Part shown: positions 1-6,854 of the stretch, piece by piece
Layout of the letters: each line of letters begins with the position of its first letter
Position numbering within the stretch: position 1 is the first letter of the stretch
Source of the DNA: Novosphingobium guangzhouense
GTDB lineage: Bacteria > Pseudomonadota > Alphaproteobacteria > Sphingomonadales > Sphingomonadaceae
DNA length: 63,618 nucleotides
Assembly (NCBI RefSeq): GCF_002896965.1
Contig: NZ_LYMM01000041.1
Coordinates: forward strand, 1 to 63,618
Direction: 5' to 3'
Made by a program: the position numbers and the translations under genes
Notes under the pieces: generated by a model
The model's input: only the letters and a program-made list of their open reading frames with translations
The model's database searches: none
Told to the model about the DNA's origin: nothing

Positions 1-2
1 TG

Positions 3-950
3 TGGGGACAGTGGTGCCACTCACGCCGGATTGTACCGGGTGCGGCCGAACCCGCCGACGTCGCCGCCTGGATCCGTGCGCTTGCCGGGATCGATCCATC
101 GTCCGTAAAGACCCGCGCCATGGCCACGATCGAGCGCTACCTCGTCCATGTCGGGTGGGCCTACCGCATGGCAGGGTTGACGGATCCGACCGCCGCAGCG
201 CTGGTCAAGTTCGAGCGCAAGGCGGCGCGCAATCATCTCGGCGTGCGCCAGAGGCAGGCGCGCGCCATCCGGTTCAAGGGCGACATCGCTGATCTCGACA
301 GTCCCGCCTCTGGCGTGTGCCTGGCCCATGTGCTCAAGGCCTGCCGCCGCGATGAATTGGGGATGCGCGACGCGGCCATGTTGCGCATCGCTTACGATAC
401 AGCCGCGCGGCGCTCGGAACTGGTCGCGATTGATGTCGGGCATATCGAGGGGCCCGACAGCGACGGAGCCGGTTTGTTGCACATCCCTTCAAGCAAGACC
501 GACCGAAAGCAAGCCGGAGCCGAGGCTTATCTTTCTCCCGCGACGATGGCGGCGATTGCCCGCTGGCGTGAAGCGGGCAGGGTGGACAAGGGTCCGCTGC
601 TGCGCCGCGTGACGACGCACTTCGACGGCTCGATCGACAGCATCGGCACCGAGCGCCTGCACCCGAACAGCATCACACTCATTTACAGGCGGCTCATCCG
701 TCGCGCCTGGGAGAAGGGCCTGCTCGGTGAAATGAGCGAAGCCGAACGCGACCGCTGGCTCAGCACGGTCTCGTCACATTCGATCCGGGTCGGGGTGGCC
801 CAGGACAATTTTGCGGCAGGAGAAGGACTGCCAGCTATCATGCAGGCCTACCGGTGGCGCGATGCGCGTACCGTCTTGCGGTATGGCTCAAAGCTTGCCG
901 CTAAAAGTGGGGCAAGCGCCAGATTGGCCAAGCGGTTCGCCGATCAGTAA
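3..950 (+). CDS. Tyrosine recombinase/integrase, 5'-truncated by window edge
   Basis: This site-specific DNA recombinase of the tyrosine (phage integrase) family would cut and rejoin DNA through a covalent 3'-phosphotyrosine. The frame is open to the left edge, so the N-terminus lies outside; an ATG at 120 is internal, because codons upstream of it (WGQWC...VAAWIRAL) align with the SAM-like core-binding domain of the next gene. Catalytic elements visible: the first Arg in RRSEL, an HSIR box (H-x-x-R) near 780 and a likely nucleophile Tyr in LRYGSK near 885. At least 315 aa are present. It is followed 32 nt later by a second, related integrase, so the two probably belong to one mobile element. 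The family call is solid; the target site is unknown. Confidence 0.85.
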   Translation, partial: WGQWCHSRRIVPGAAEPADVAAWIRALAGIDPSSVKTRAMATIERYLVHVGWAYRMAGLTDPTAAALVKFERKAARNHLGVRQRQARAIRFKGDIADLDSPASGVCLAHVLKACRRDELGMRDAAMLRIAYDTAARRSELVAIDVGHIEGPDSDGAGLLHIPSSKTDRKQAGAEAYLSPATMAAIARWREAGRVDKGPLLRRVTTHFDGSIDSIGTERLHPNSITLIYRRLIRRAWEKGLLGEMSEAERDRWLSTVSSHSIRVGVAQDNFAAGEGLPAIMQAYRWRDARTVLRYGSKLAAKSGASARLAKRFADQ

Positions 951-982
951 CCGGATCTGCCTGCCGCTGCTGCGCCCTTTGA

Positions 983-2284
983 ATGCAGTCTATTGTGGCG
1001 CTCAATAACAGCGCATTGCACGCCATTGCGCTCTATTTTGGCGTCCGACAACAGCTTCGACCAGATTGTCGCGCTGTCCAGATGAGCCTCCCAGCGCCCA
1101 TCAGCAGCCGGCGAGGCCGACAGGCCGTCGACCTCGCCTGGGAGGTGACCAAGCTGAACTGTCGATCGCCAATCACGATCAACGCCGAGCTGATCGCCGC
1201 CTATCAGGCGGCATCCTCGCCGCATTCCCTGCGCGCGCTTGCCAGCGACATCGAGGCGTTCGACCATTGGTGCCGCCGAAACGGGCGCGTGACCTCGCCG
1301 GCGACTCCCGAGACGGTCGCCGACTATCTCGATGCCCGGGCAGGGCAGGGGGCGAAACCCGCCTCGCTCGGTCGCTACAAGGCGTCGATCGCCAAGATCC
1401 ACCAGCTGCTCGACATCAAGGATCCCACCCAGGCCGAGCTGGTCAAGCTGCGGCTCCGCGCGATCCGCCGGGAGAAGGGCAGCACGCAAGCCCAGGCGCG
1501 GCCGCTGCGGTTCAAGGGGCCGGTGCGCAATGTCGAGCGGGACGCACCCCGGGGGCTTAATGTGCGGGGGCTGCTTGAGGCCTGCGCGGATGATTTGCCG
1601 GGGCTCAGGGATCGGGCTTTGCTGTCGGTCGCCTACGACACGGGCTTGCGCGCCTCCGAGCTGGTCGCGGTCGAGGTCGAGCACATTGTGGACGCCATCG
1701 ATCCCGAGGCGCGGCTGCTGACGATTTCGCGCAGCAAGGGCGATCAGGAGGGAAAGGGCGCGACCGCGTTCCTCAGCCCGCGCTCGGTGCGGGCGATCGC
1801 CGCCTGGACTGCGGCTGCCGACATCGAGGAGGGACCGCTGTTTCGCCGGGTGCAGGTGCGCCGCTACAAGGCGCGGGCCGCGGTCAAGGGGCGGCGGATC
1901 GAGACGATTTCTGGCCGCGAAAGCTGGGATCTGCGCAAGACATTGCCGAAGTCGGTGGTGCCGGCGCGCACCGAATATGATGTGGGAGAGGGGGCGTTGC
2001 ACGCGGGTTCGATCGGGCCGATCTGGCGGGCAATGATCCGGCGCGCCTTCGACAAGGGCGCGCTGAGCGACCTCACCGCCGATGATCTGGCGCAGTTGCT
2101 CAAGGGCGTGAGCGCGCATTCGACGCGGGTGGGCTTGAACCAGGATCTGTTTGCGAGCGGCGAGGATCTGGCGGGGATCATGGATGCGCTACGCTGGAAG
2201 AGTCCCCGGATGCCGCTCGCCTATAATCGCAATCTGGCGGCAGAGCAGGGTGCCGCCGGCCGCTTGATCGCGAAAATCGGGTGA
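983..2284 (+). CDS. Tyrosine recombinase/integrase
   Basis: This is a 433-aa site-specific recombinase. The N-terminal core-binding region (around residues 60-150) precedes a catalytic domain with the first Arg in GLRASEL, an HSTR box (H-x-x-R) near 2120 and a nucleophile Tyr in LAYNRN near 2220. It is a divergent paralogue of the truncated integrase just upstream and shares its layout, including an R-F-K-G hinge (LRFKG here, IRFKG there) between the domains. The start is uncertain: GTG/ATG-type codons at 983 lack a clear ribosome site, and ATG 1082 (MSLPAP) is equally plausible. Tandem related integrases are typical of integrase-array elements such as RIT-like cassettes. I see no att site. 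Confidence 0.85.
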   Translation: MQSIVALNNSALHAIALYFGVRQQLRPDCRAVQMSLPAPISSRRGRQAVDLAWEVTKLNCRSPITINAELIAAYQAASSPHSLRALASDIEAFDHWCRRNGRVTSPATPETVADYLDARAGQGAKPASLGRYKASIAKIHQLLDIKDPTQAELVKLRLRAIRREKGSTQAQARPLRFKGPVRNVERDAPRGLNVRGLLEACADDLPGLRDRALLSVAYDTGLRASELVAVEVEHIVDAIDPEARLLTISRSKGDQEGKGATAFLSPRSVRAIAAWTAAADIEEGPLFRRVQVRRYKARAAVKGRRIETISGRESWDLRKTLPKSVVPARTEYDVGEGALHAGSIGPIWRAMIRRAFDKGALSDLTADDLAQLLKGVSAHSTRVGLNQDLFASGEDLAGIMDALRWKSPRMPLAYNRNLAAEQGAAGRLIAKIG

Positions 2285-2603
2285 TTAGATCTTGAGCTGC
2301 GCACAATTAGGTATTTGTGACGGTGTTTGAAAATTCCGAGTGCGCCAGATCACGCGGATTAGCGTTCCAGCGAATGTCCTACGGAATCGGAAAAGAAAAC
2401 CCGCCCGTCTTTTGACGGGCGGGCAAGGAAAGGTGTCTACGTCTTACCGAGACTCCTTCGGGTCGCTGGCTGATGCTATGCCTTCGTGTTTCGGATTCAA
2501 GGCTAAACTAGCGGGGCTGAGCAGTTTCTCAGGCTGTGTACATCGCCGCGACCGACGACCTGGAAATATGCGCTAGCCTTGCGTTTATGCGCAATCATGA
2601 TCG
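2285..2603. other. Intergenic region with no supported gene
   Basis: About 320 bases separate the integrase from the haemoglobin operon. Apart from a strong hairpin at 2400-2423, and the upstream flank of the palindrome at 2604, nothing codes convincingly. A 78-codon plus-strand frame here has no recognisable family features and a low-complexity basic composition, so I do not call it. Confidence 0.6.
2400..2423 (-). terminator. Strong GC hairpin, terminator-like on minus strand
   Basis: A perfect 10-bp stem (CCCGCCCGTC / GACGGGCGGG) closes a TTTT loop. The plus strand has aaaagaaaa immediately 5' of the stem, so read on the minus strand the hairpin is followed by a T-rich tract, the form of a rho-independent terminator for leftward transcription. 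No minus-strand gene is seen upstream of it, so it may be a leftover from a lost neighbour. Confidence 0.5.
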
Positions 2604-2620
2604 ATGTATTATATATACAT
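2604..2620. promoter_or_regulatory. NsrR-like palindromic operator upstream of NO-detoxification operon
   Basis: ATGTAT-TATAT-ATACAT is a perfect 6+6 inverted repeat with a 5-bp AT spacer, nested inside a second repeat, CAATCAT (2592-2598) with ATGATTG (2619-2625). It sits directly before the truncated-haemoglobin/YeaR/Hmp operon. NsrR of the Rrf2 family recognises dyads of ATGTATT/ATGCATT-type half sites and controls hmp and yeaR in enterobacteria, so this is a good candidate operator. The AT-rich core may also contain the -10 element. No nsrR gene is in the window. Confidence 0.6.
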
Positions 2621-2636
2621 GATTGGAGCGCGAGTC

Positions 2637-3083
2637 GTGGACGGTGTCTCGAAAATCAGAGAAGAAGAGCTGACTCCTTTGGTGGAGGAATTTTACGCGC
2701 GGGTCCGCGCCGATCCCGCGCTTGGGCCGATTTTCAACGATGCGATCGATGACTGGCCGGAGCATCTTGGGAAGCTGACTGCGTTCTGGTCCTCCGTCAT
2801 GCTCACCAGTGGCCGATACAAGGGGCAACCGGTGCCGGCCCATTTGAAGCATAAGGCCAGGATAACGCCCGCGCTGTTCGAGCGCTGGCTCGCACTCTGG
2901 GTTCAAACGACCAATGACAGGATGACGCCCGAAGCGGCAGCGGCGCTACAAGCGAAGGCGCGGCGCATCGCCGAGAGCCTGCAACTGGCGATGTTCTTCC
3001 AACTGGAGGAACGGAGTGCTGCATCGGTCGCCAACGCGGAACGTAAGGATGCCATCGAGCGACCAGGGCAAACCCATGGCTGA
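2637..3083 (+). CDS. Group III truncated haemoglobin
   Basis: This cytoplasmic haem-binding globin of the truncated 2/2 group III family (about 148 aa, normal length) shows the family pattern: an early LVEEFYARVRADPALGPIF helix, the W-x-x-H-L segment, FWSSVML, Y-x-G-x-P and a conserved HLKHK region likely to contain the proximal His. Such proteins bind O2, NO or peroxide. I choose GTG 2637 as the start: GGAG lies 9 nt upstream, whereas the ATG at 2604 lies inside the palindromic operator; ATG 2619 is a further alternative. It overlaps the next gene by 8 nt. With YeaR and Hmp it forms a nitrosative-stress operon, so an NO-related role is inferred. Confidence 0.8.
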   Translation: MDGVSKIREEELTPLVEEFYARVRADPALGPIFNDAIDDWPEHLGKLTAFWSSVMLTSGRYKGQPVPAHLKHKARITPALFERWLALWVQTTNDRMTPEAAAALQAKARRIAESLQLAMFFQLEERSAASVANAERKDAIERPGQTHG

Positions 3084-3351
3084 AATCTTGCCTTACCGTT
3101 CCACGCCGGTGTTCAACCAGGACACTCTGCCGGCTGCCTTGCGCGCGCGACATGACACGAAGGCTGGTGTTTGGGGCGTGATCCGGGTTTTGGAGGGCGA
3201 ACTCCGGCTAACCTACCTCGAGCCACCTTCGGAGATCGTCCTGACGCCTGACCAGCCTGGCTTGATTCTCCCTCAGCAACCGCATTTCGTAACGCCGACA
3301 GGGCCGATGAAGATGCAGGTGGATTTTTACGATCACATTCCCAAGCTCTGA
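3076..3351 (+). CDS. YeaR/TehB-like cupin protein (DUF1971)
   Basis: This is a small single-domain cupin (91 aa) of the DUF1971 family, whose E. coli relative YeaR belongs to the nitrate/NO-induced yeaR-yoaG operon. Features: LPYRSTPVFNQDTLPAALR at the N-terminus, the Gly-rich beta turn around WGVIRVLEGELRLTYLEP, and the closing PQQPHFVTP motif with a conserved His. The start at ATG 3076 overlaps the haemoglobin stop, implying translational coupling; an upstream in-frame ATG would lie deep inside the haemoglobin gene. The biochemical function of the family is not established. Its position between two NO-associated haem proteins supports a stress role. Confidence 0.8.
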   Translation: MAEILPYRSTPVFNQDTLPAALRARHDTKAGVWGVIRVLEGELRLTYLEPPSEIVLTPDQPGLILPQQPHFVTPTGPMKMQVDFYDHIPKL

Positions 3352-3390
3352 CATTCCGGGATTTTCAACGCATTCAAAAAGGAGAAGTTG

Positions 3391-4602
3391 ATGACGCAGC
3401 CCCTCAGCGATCAGACCATTGCGCTCGTCAAGGCGACCGTCCCCGCGCTCGAAGCGCATGGCCTCGACATCGTGAACGAGATGTATTCCCGGATGTTCCA
3501 GAACCCGAACATTCGCGACCTTTTCAACCAATCGCACCATGGTGATGCCGGTTCGCAGCCGCGGGCGCTGACCGGCGCCATTCTCGCCTATGCGAGCAAC
3601 ATCGAAAATCTCGGTGCGCTTGCCCCGGCGGTCGAGCGGATCGCGCAGAAGCATGTTGGCCTGCAAATTCTGCCCGAACATTATCCGCACGTTGCCGAGG
3701 CGCTCCTGGGGGCGATCAAGGCGGTGCTGGGGGATGCGGCCACCGATGAGATTCTCGCTGCCTGGGGCGAAGCCTACTGGTTCCTGGCCAACATCCTGAT
3801 CGCCCGCGAGCAGCGAGTCTACTCAGAACAGAAGGATGCGACCGGCGGATGGAATGGCTGGCGCGATTTTCGCGTCGAGGACGTCGTGCGTGAGAGCAGC
3901 GTCATCAATTCCTTCGTTCTGCGCCCCGTTGATGGCGGGGCCGTCATGCGGCACAAGCCCGGGCAATATCTGACCTTCTGGCTTGAAATTCCGGGACATC
4001 CGCCAGTCAAGCGCAACTATTCGATTTCAGCAGCCCCCAACGGCGAAACCTATCGCATTTCGGTCAAGCGTGAGCCGCTTGGTCTTGCGTCAGGCTGGCT
4101 TCATGATGAAGCCAAGCCGGGCACGGTGCTCAAAGTTGCCGCGCCTGCAGGCGAATTCTTCCTGGCAGCGCATGTCGAACGCCCGGTGATCCTCCTGTCG
4201 GGCGGCGTGGGGCTGACCCCGATGGTGGCCATGCTCGAAACGCTTGCTGAGGGCGAGGCGGGAGTCCCCGTGCACTATGTCCACGGAACTCATGACCGCG
4301 ATACCCACGCAATGCGTGATCATGTTCGCGCTGTCGCTGGGCGGGGCAAGTCAATCACCGTCACCGATTTTCATCAGACCCCGCTCGAAGATGAAGTCGC
4401 AGGACGGGATTATGACGTCGCCGGCATCATTACCGATGAATGGCTGGTCGCCAACACGCCTGTAGGTGAGGCCGATTACTATATCTGCGGACCACGCCCG
4501 TTTCTGCGGCACGCCGTCTCGACCTTGTCGCTGGCTGGCGTCCCATCCGACCGCATTCATTACGAATTCTTCGGTCCGGCGGACGAATTGCTCGCCGCCT
4601 GA
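3391..4602 (+). CDS. hmp: Flavohaemoglobin, nitric oxide dioxygenase Hmp
   Basis: Hmp oxidises NO to nitrate using O2, FAD and NAD(P)H in the cytoplasm. The 403-aa protein matches the family length: globin domain (residues 1-140, proximal His in QKHVGLQILPEHY), FAD-binding ferredoxin-reductase domain (RNYSISAAP, about residue 209) and NAD domain (SGGVGLTPM, about residue 270; YICGPRPF near 370). AAGGAG lies 6 nt before ATG 3391; the TTG at 3388 is rejected. It sits 39 nt after the YeaR gene in the same operon, under the NsrR-like palindrome. A long GC hairpin follows. The identification is very safe. Confidence 0.95.
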   Translation: MTQPLSDQTIALVKATVPALEAHGLDIVNEMYSRMFQNPNIRDLFNQSHHGDAGSQPRALTGAILAYASNIENLGALAPAVERIAQKHVGLQILPEHYPHVAEALLGAIKAVLGDAATDEILAAWGEAYWFLANILIAREQRVYSEQKDATGGWNGWRDFRVEDVVRESSVINSFVLRPVDGGAVMRHKPGQYLTFWLEIPGHPPVKRNYSISAAPNGETYRISVKREPLGLASGWLHDEAKPGTVLKVAAPAGEFFLAAHVERPVILLSGGVGLTPMVAMLETLAEGEAGVPVHYVHGTHDRDTHAMRDHVRAVAGRGKSITVTDFHQTPLEDEVAGRDYDVAGIITDEWLVANTPVGEADYYICGPRPFLRHAVSTLSLAGVPSDRIHYEFFGPADELLAA

Positions 4603-4607
4603 CTGAG

Positions 4608-4639
4608 CGCGGAGAAGGGCGACATCGCCCTTCTCCGCG
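4608..4639 (+). terminator. Hairpin terminator after hmp
   Basis: The stem CGCGGAGAAGGGC(GA) / (TC)GCCCTTCTCCGCG starts 5 nt after the hmp stop codon, with a 4-6 nt effective loop and at least 13 paired bases. There is no long T tract after it, so it may act as a terminator or as an mRNA-stabilising 3' end. Confidence 0.6.
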
Positions 4640-5136
4640 TCTACTCAAACCGCCATGTCGGGGGCGTCACATAAAACGGGCACAGATATACGCTCTCATG
4701 ACTGCCATCCGAGACGCTGGCCGAGTTTACTCCTTCGCTGGCCTCGAGACCAGCGGTCGCATTGACCTTGGCGGGTGTGCCGCGGGCGCCTGATCGACGA
4801 CGATTGATCATGCTCTCATCCGCGGGTTGATTACCGCACTATCCGTATCCGTCGCTGGGCCTATCCTCCGTATAAGTTCGGGCGTCGGACGAACCTGCCC
4901 CACCGTACACCGTGGATTGCCCATCACAGTCGGGTGCCCGCGGCACGTCGGCCAAGGCTATGCAGTTGGTGCGCTGGCGCCTCCTCTCGTTAATGTCGTG
5001 GGTGGATCAGCCGGCTATCGCCGGCGACACCCGACGGGCGATGTCCCAGGCATAGCCGAACAGTTCACGCGCGATCGCGGTGGTCACCTTGGGCTGAGGC
5101 TTGCCCGTGGCCGCCAGGCGACGGTAGCGCTGGCAA
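4640..5136 (-). mobile_element. IS110-type insertion sequence remnant (transposase C-terminus)
   Basis: Read on the minus strand, about 5136-5008 encodes RYRRLAATGKPQPKVTTAI followed by ARELFGYAWDIAR, ending in a TGA at 5008-5010. This is the characteristic C-terminal end of IS110-type transposases (DEDD/Ser chemistry). The rest of the transposase upstream (higher coordinates) is gone; the neighbour abuts at about 5137. The segment 4640-5007 is non-coding in any convincing frame and is probably the 3' flank of the same element. The remnant separates hmp from the beheaded gene at 5137. Confidence 0.6.
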
Positions 5137-5225
5137 TGGTTCCGTTCAGCGAGCCCGAGCTGATCGCCCAGGAGATCATGCGTCTCGTCGATCGATCCCG
5201 CGCCGAAGCAAGGACAAGCCTATGA
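5137..5225 (+). pseudogene. 3' tail of a beheaded gene, operonic with next gene
   Basis: About 29 codons (MVPFSEPELIAQEIMRLVDR..., stop 5223-5225) lie between the IS remnant and the membrane protein, overlapping its start as ATGA. The helical tail looks like the C-terminus of a real cytoplasmic protein (regulator or enzyme not identifiable) whose body was removed by the IS110 event. The overlap suggests it was the first gene of an operon with the two genes that follow. Confidence 0.4.
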
Positions 5226-5974
5226 CGGATATCCAGCGGCTCCCGCTTCTTCGTCTCTGCGGTATCGCGGGCGTGATCGGCGCGATCCTCTGGACGCTTG
5301 GCGACGCGCTGATCATCGGGGCTAGGGCAAGTCCCGACGACTATCCGCTGATCCTGAAGACCTATGCCGATCGCATCCAGTTCGACGGTGTCGCGCTGAT
5401 GCTTCCATCCTCCGAGGCGCGGCTCGCCGCGGGCGCGCTGGTGGCCGATGCCGGCATCGTCTTCTATCTCGCGGGCTGCTGGCATCTGCTCGAAGGGCTG
5501 CGTCCGGCGATGGGCTGGTGGCGCTGGCTGACCTTCGTCCTGCTGGTCGCCGGCAACGCCTGGTCTCCGCTCGGCCATGCGGGCTTCTACTATGTCGGCA
5601 TGGCCTACAAGACGATCCTCGAAACGCCGGCCGCGGCCCATGGCGCGCTGCTCGATCTCGGCCAGCACTTCTACCATGTCCTGCTCATCGCCTGGTTGAT
5701 GCCGATCGTGACGCTGGGCCTGGCGCTGCTGCTCCTCGGGATCGTCATCGCGCTGGGCCGCACCGCCTGGCCACGCTGGTTCGCAGCGCTGGCCAATCCC
5801 GTCTCGCTGGTCGCGATCGGCATGCTGATCGCGCGCATCCTGCCCGAGCCGGCGCACACCTGGCTTGACGGCGCCGCGTTCAACCTCGGCTGGCTCGTTG
5901 TCTATGCCGTCTCGACGGCGCTGCTCTGGAATGGTGGCCGTTCGCCGGTCGCATCACGGGACGAAGCAGCATGA
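5222..5974 (+). CDS. Conserved inner-membrane protein of unknown function
   Basis: This 250-aa protein has about six hydrophobic segments, roughly at residues 12-32, 72-92, 98-125, 147-175, 188-206 and 215-237, with short polar loops. I cannot assign an enzymatic motif. It resembles small multi-pass membrane proteins found beside TetR regulators and MFS transporters. The start overlaps a truncated upstream gene (ATGA), and its stop overlaps the ATG of an MFS fragment (ATGA), so all three formed a translationally coupled operon that is now broken on both sides. Its function is unknown. Confidence 0.7.
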   Translation: MTDIQRLPLLRLCGIAGVIGAILWTLGDALIIGARASPDDYPLILKTYADRIQFDGVALMLPSSEARLAAGALVADAGIVFYLAGCWHLLEGLRPAMGWWRWLTFVLLVAGNAWSPLGHAGFYYVGMAYKTILETPAAAHGALLDLGQHFYHVLLIAWLMPIVTLGLALLLLGIVIALGRTAWPRWFAALANPVSLVAIGMLIARILPEPAHTWLDGAAFNLGWLVVYAVSTALLWNGGRSPVASRDEAA

Positions 5975-6243
5975 CCGAAGCTGCGACAGCGACAGGCGAC
6001 GAACAAGTGGGGGAGGAAGCATCAGGCGCTTTCAGCATGAAGCCACTGATGTTCGAGACCTTCGTCTGCTCGATGGCGATGATGTCGTTCGTGGCGCTCG
6101 CGGGCCCCATCGCGCGCGTGCTTGGCCTCGAGCCATGGCAGGTCGGCGGGGCGATGACCGCGTCGGGCATCGCCTGGATGATCATGGCGCGGTTCTGGGG
6201 CGGCCTTAGCGATCGGCGCGGCGCTCGTCGCTTGACGGCTTGA
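5971..6243 (+). pseudogene. MFS transporter, N-terminal fragment
   Basis: The 90-aa product starts with a polar leader, then two hydrophobic helices (SMKPLMFETFVCSMAMMSFV and GGAMTASGIAWMIMARFWG) followed by the MFS loop-2/3 signature GGLSDRRGARR. MFS proteins have about 400 aa and 12 helices; here a stop follows 10 residues after the signature and no continuation is found in any frame before the MerR gene. It is a truncated efflux/uptake transporter gene, presumably inactive. It is coupled to the upstream membrane-protein gene by ATGA. Confidence 0.7.
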
Positions 6244-6302
6244 TTGGATCGGGGGCGCCGCGATCAAGCGTTACCGCTCGGTTAGAGAATGGGATGACCA
6301 AA

Positions 6303-6773
6303 TTATCGCTGCAACTTTGCCATCGCTTCCACTTCGATGGTTGTAAGCTCGTCGATTGTCAGGTCGAGCGCAGAGCGCTGCGTCTTCAAGTCGACCAACC
6401 TTTCCCGGATGCGGGCAATCAATCGCTCCATTTGCTCCTTATGCTCGGGATCGGCATCGTAGAGATCGAGAAACTCCTTGATTTCCTTGATGGAGAAGCC
6501 AAGGCGTTTGCCGCGCAAAATCAGCTGTATGCGTCCGATCTCACGCCTGGAATATGCCCGGGTACTGCCTACCCGTTGAGGGGCGATAAGCCCCTCCTTT
6601 TCGTAGAAGCGTAGCGTGCGAAGTGTCAGTCCGAGTTCCTGAGCGACATCCTGGATGCCGTACACTTGTAAATCCGCATCCTTTGCGCGGGTTCTCCCCT
6701 TGTGCGTGGGGTTGTCGCGATCCGCGTCCTTAAGCGTTTCATCGTCCTCGGCGAGGTGGAGCGAGTTCCCCAT
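6303..6773 (-). CDS. MerR-family transcriptional regulator
   Basis: This 156-aa DNA-binding regulator has the MerR N-terminal winged helix (YGIQDVAQELGLTLRTLRFY, then EKEGLIAPQRVGSTRAYSRRE) and a C-terminal dimerisation coiled coil (EQMERLIARIRERLVDLKTQ). No Cys pair typical of metal sensors is visible, so it is more like the LiuR/metabolic branch. ATG 6773 is chosen because AGGGAG lies 8 nt upstream; an ATG 17 codons further up has no such support. It lies 81 nt downstream of fadD on the same strand, and probably regulates the surrounding fatty-acid genes, which carry TGACGT dyads upstream (10362, 11346). Confidence 0.85.
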   Translation of the reverse strand: MGNSLHLAEDDETLKDADRDNPTHKGRTRAKDADLQVYGIQDVAQELGLTLRTLRFYEKEGLIAPQRVGSTRAYSRREIGRIQLILRGKRLGFSIKEIKEFLDLYDADPEHKEQMERLIARIRERLVDLKTQRSALDLTIDELTTIEVEAMAKLQR

Positions 6774-6854
6774 GCCATCCACTCCCTGTCCTCCAATCAC
6801 GGCTACCCTACCACTCAAGCGCATAAGCCTCGTAGCTTGACAGGGGATAGAGGC

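Noticed and set aside
2340..2576. A 78-codon plus-strand frame after the second integrase
   Set aside because: It contains a terminator-like hairpin, has a basic low-complexity composition and no ribosome site or family match.
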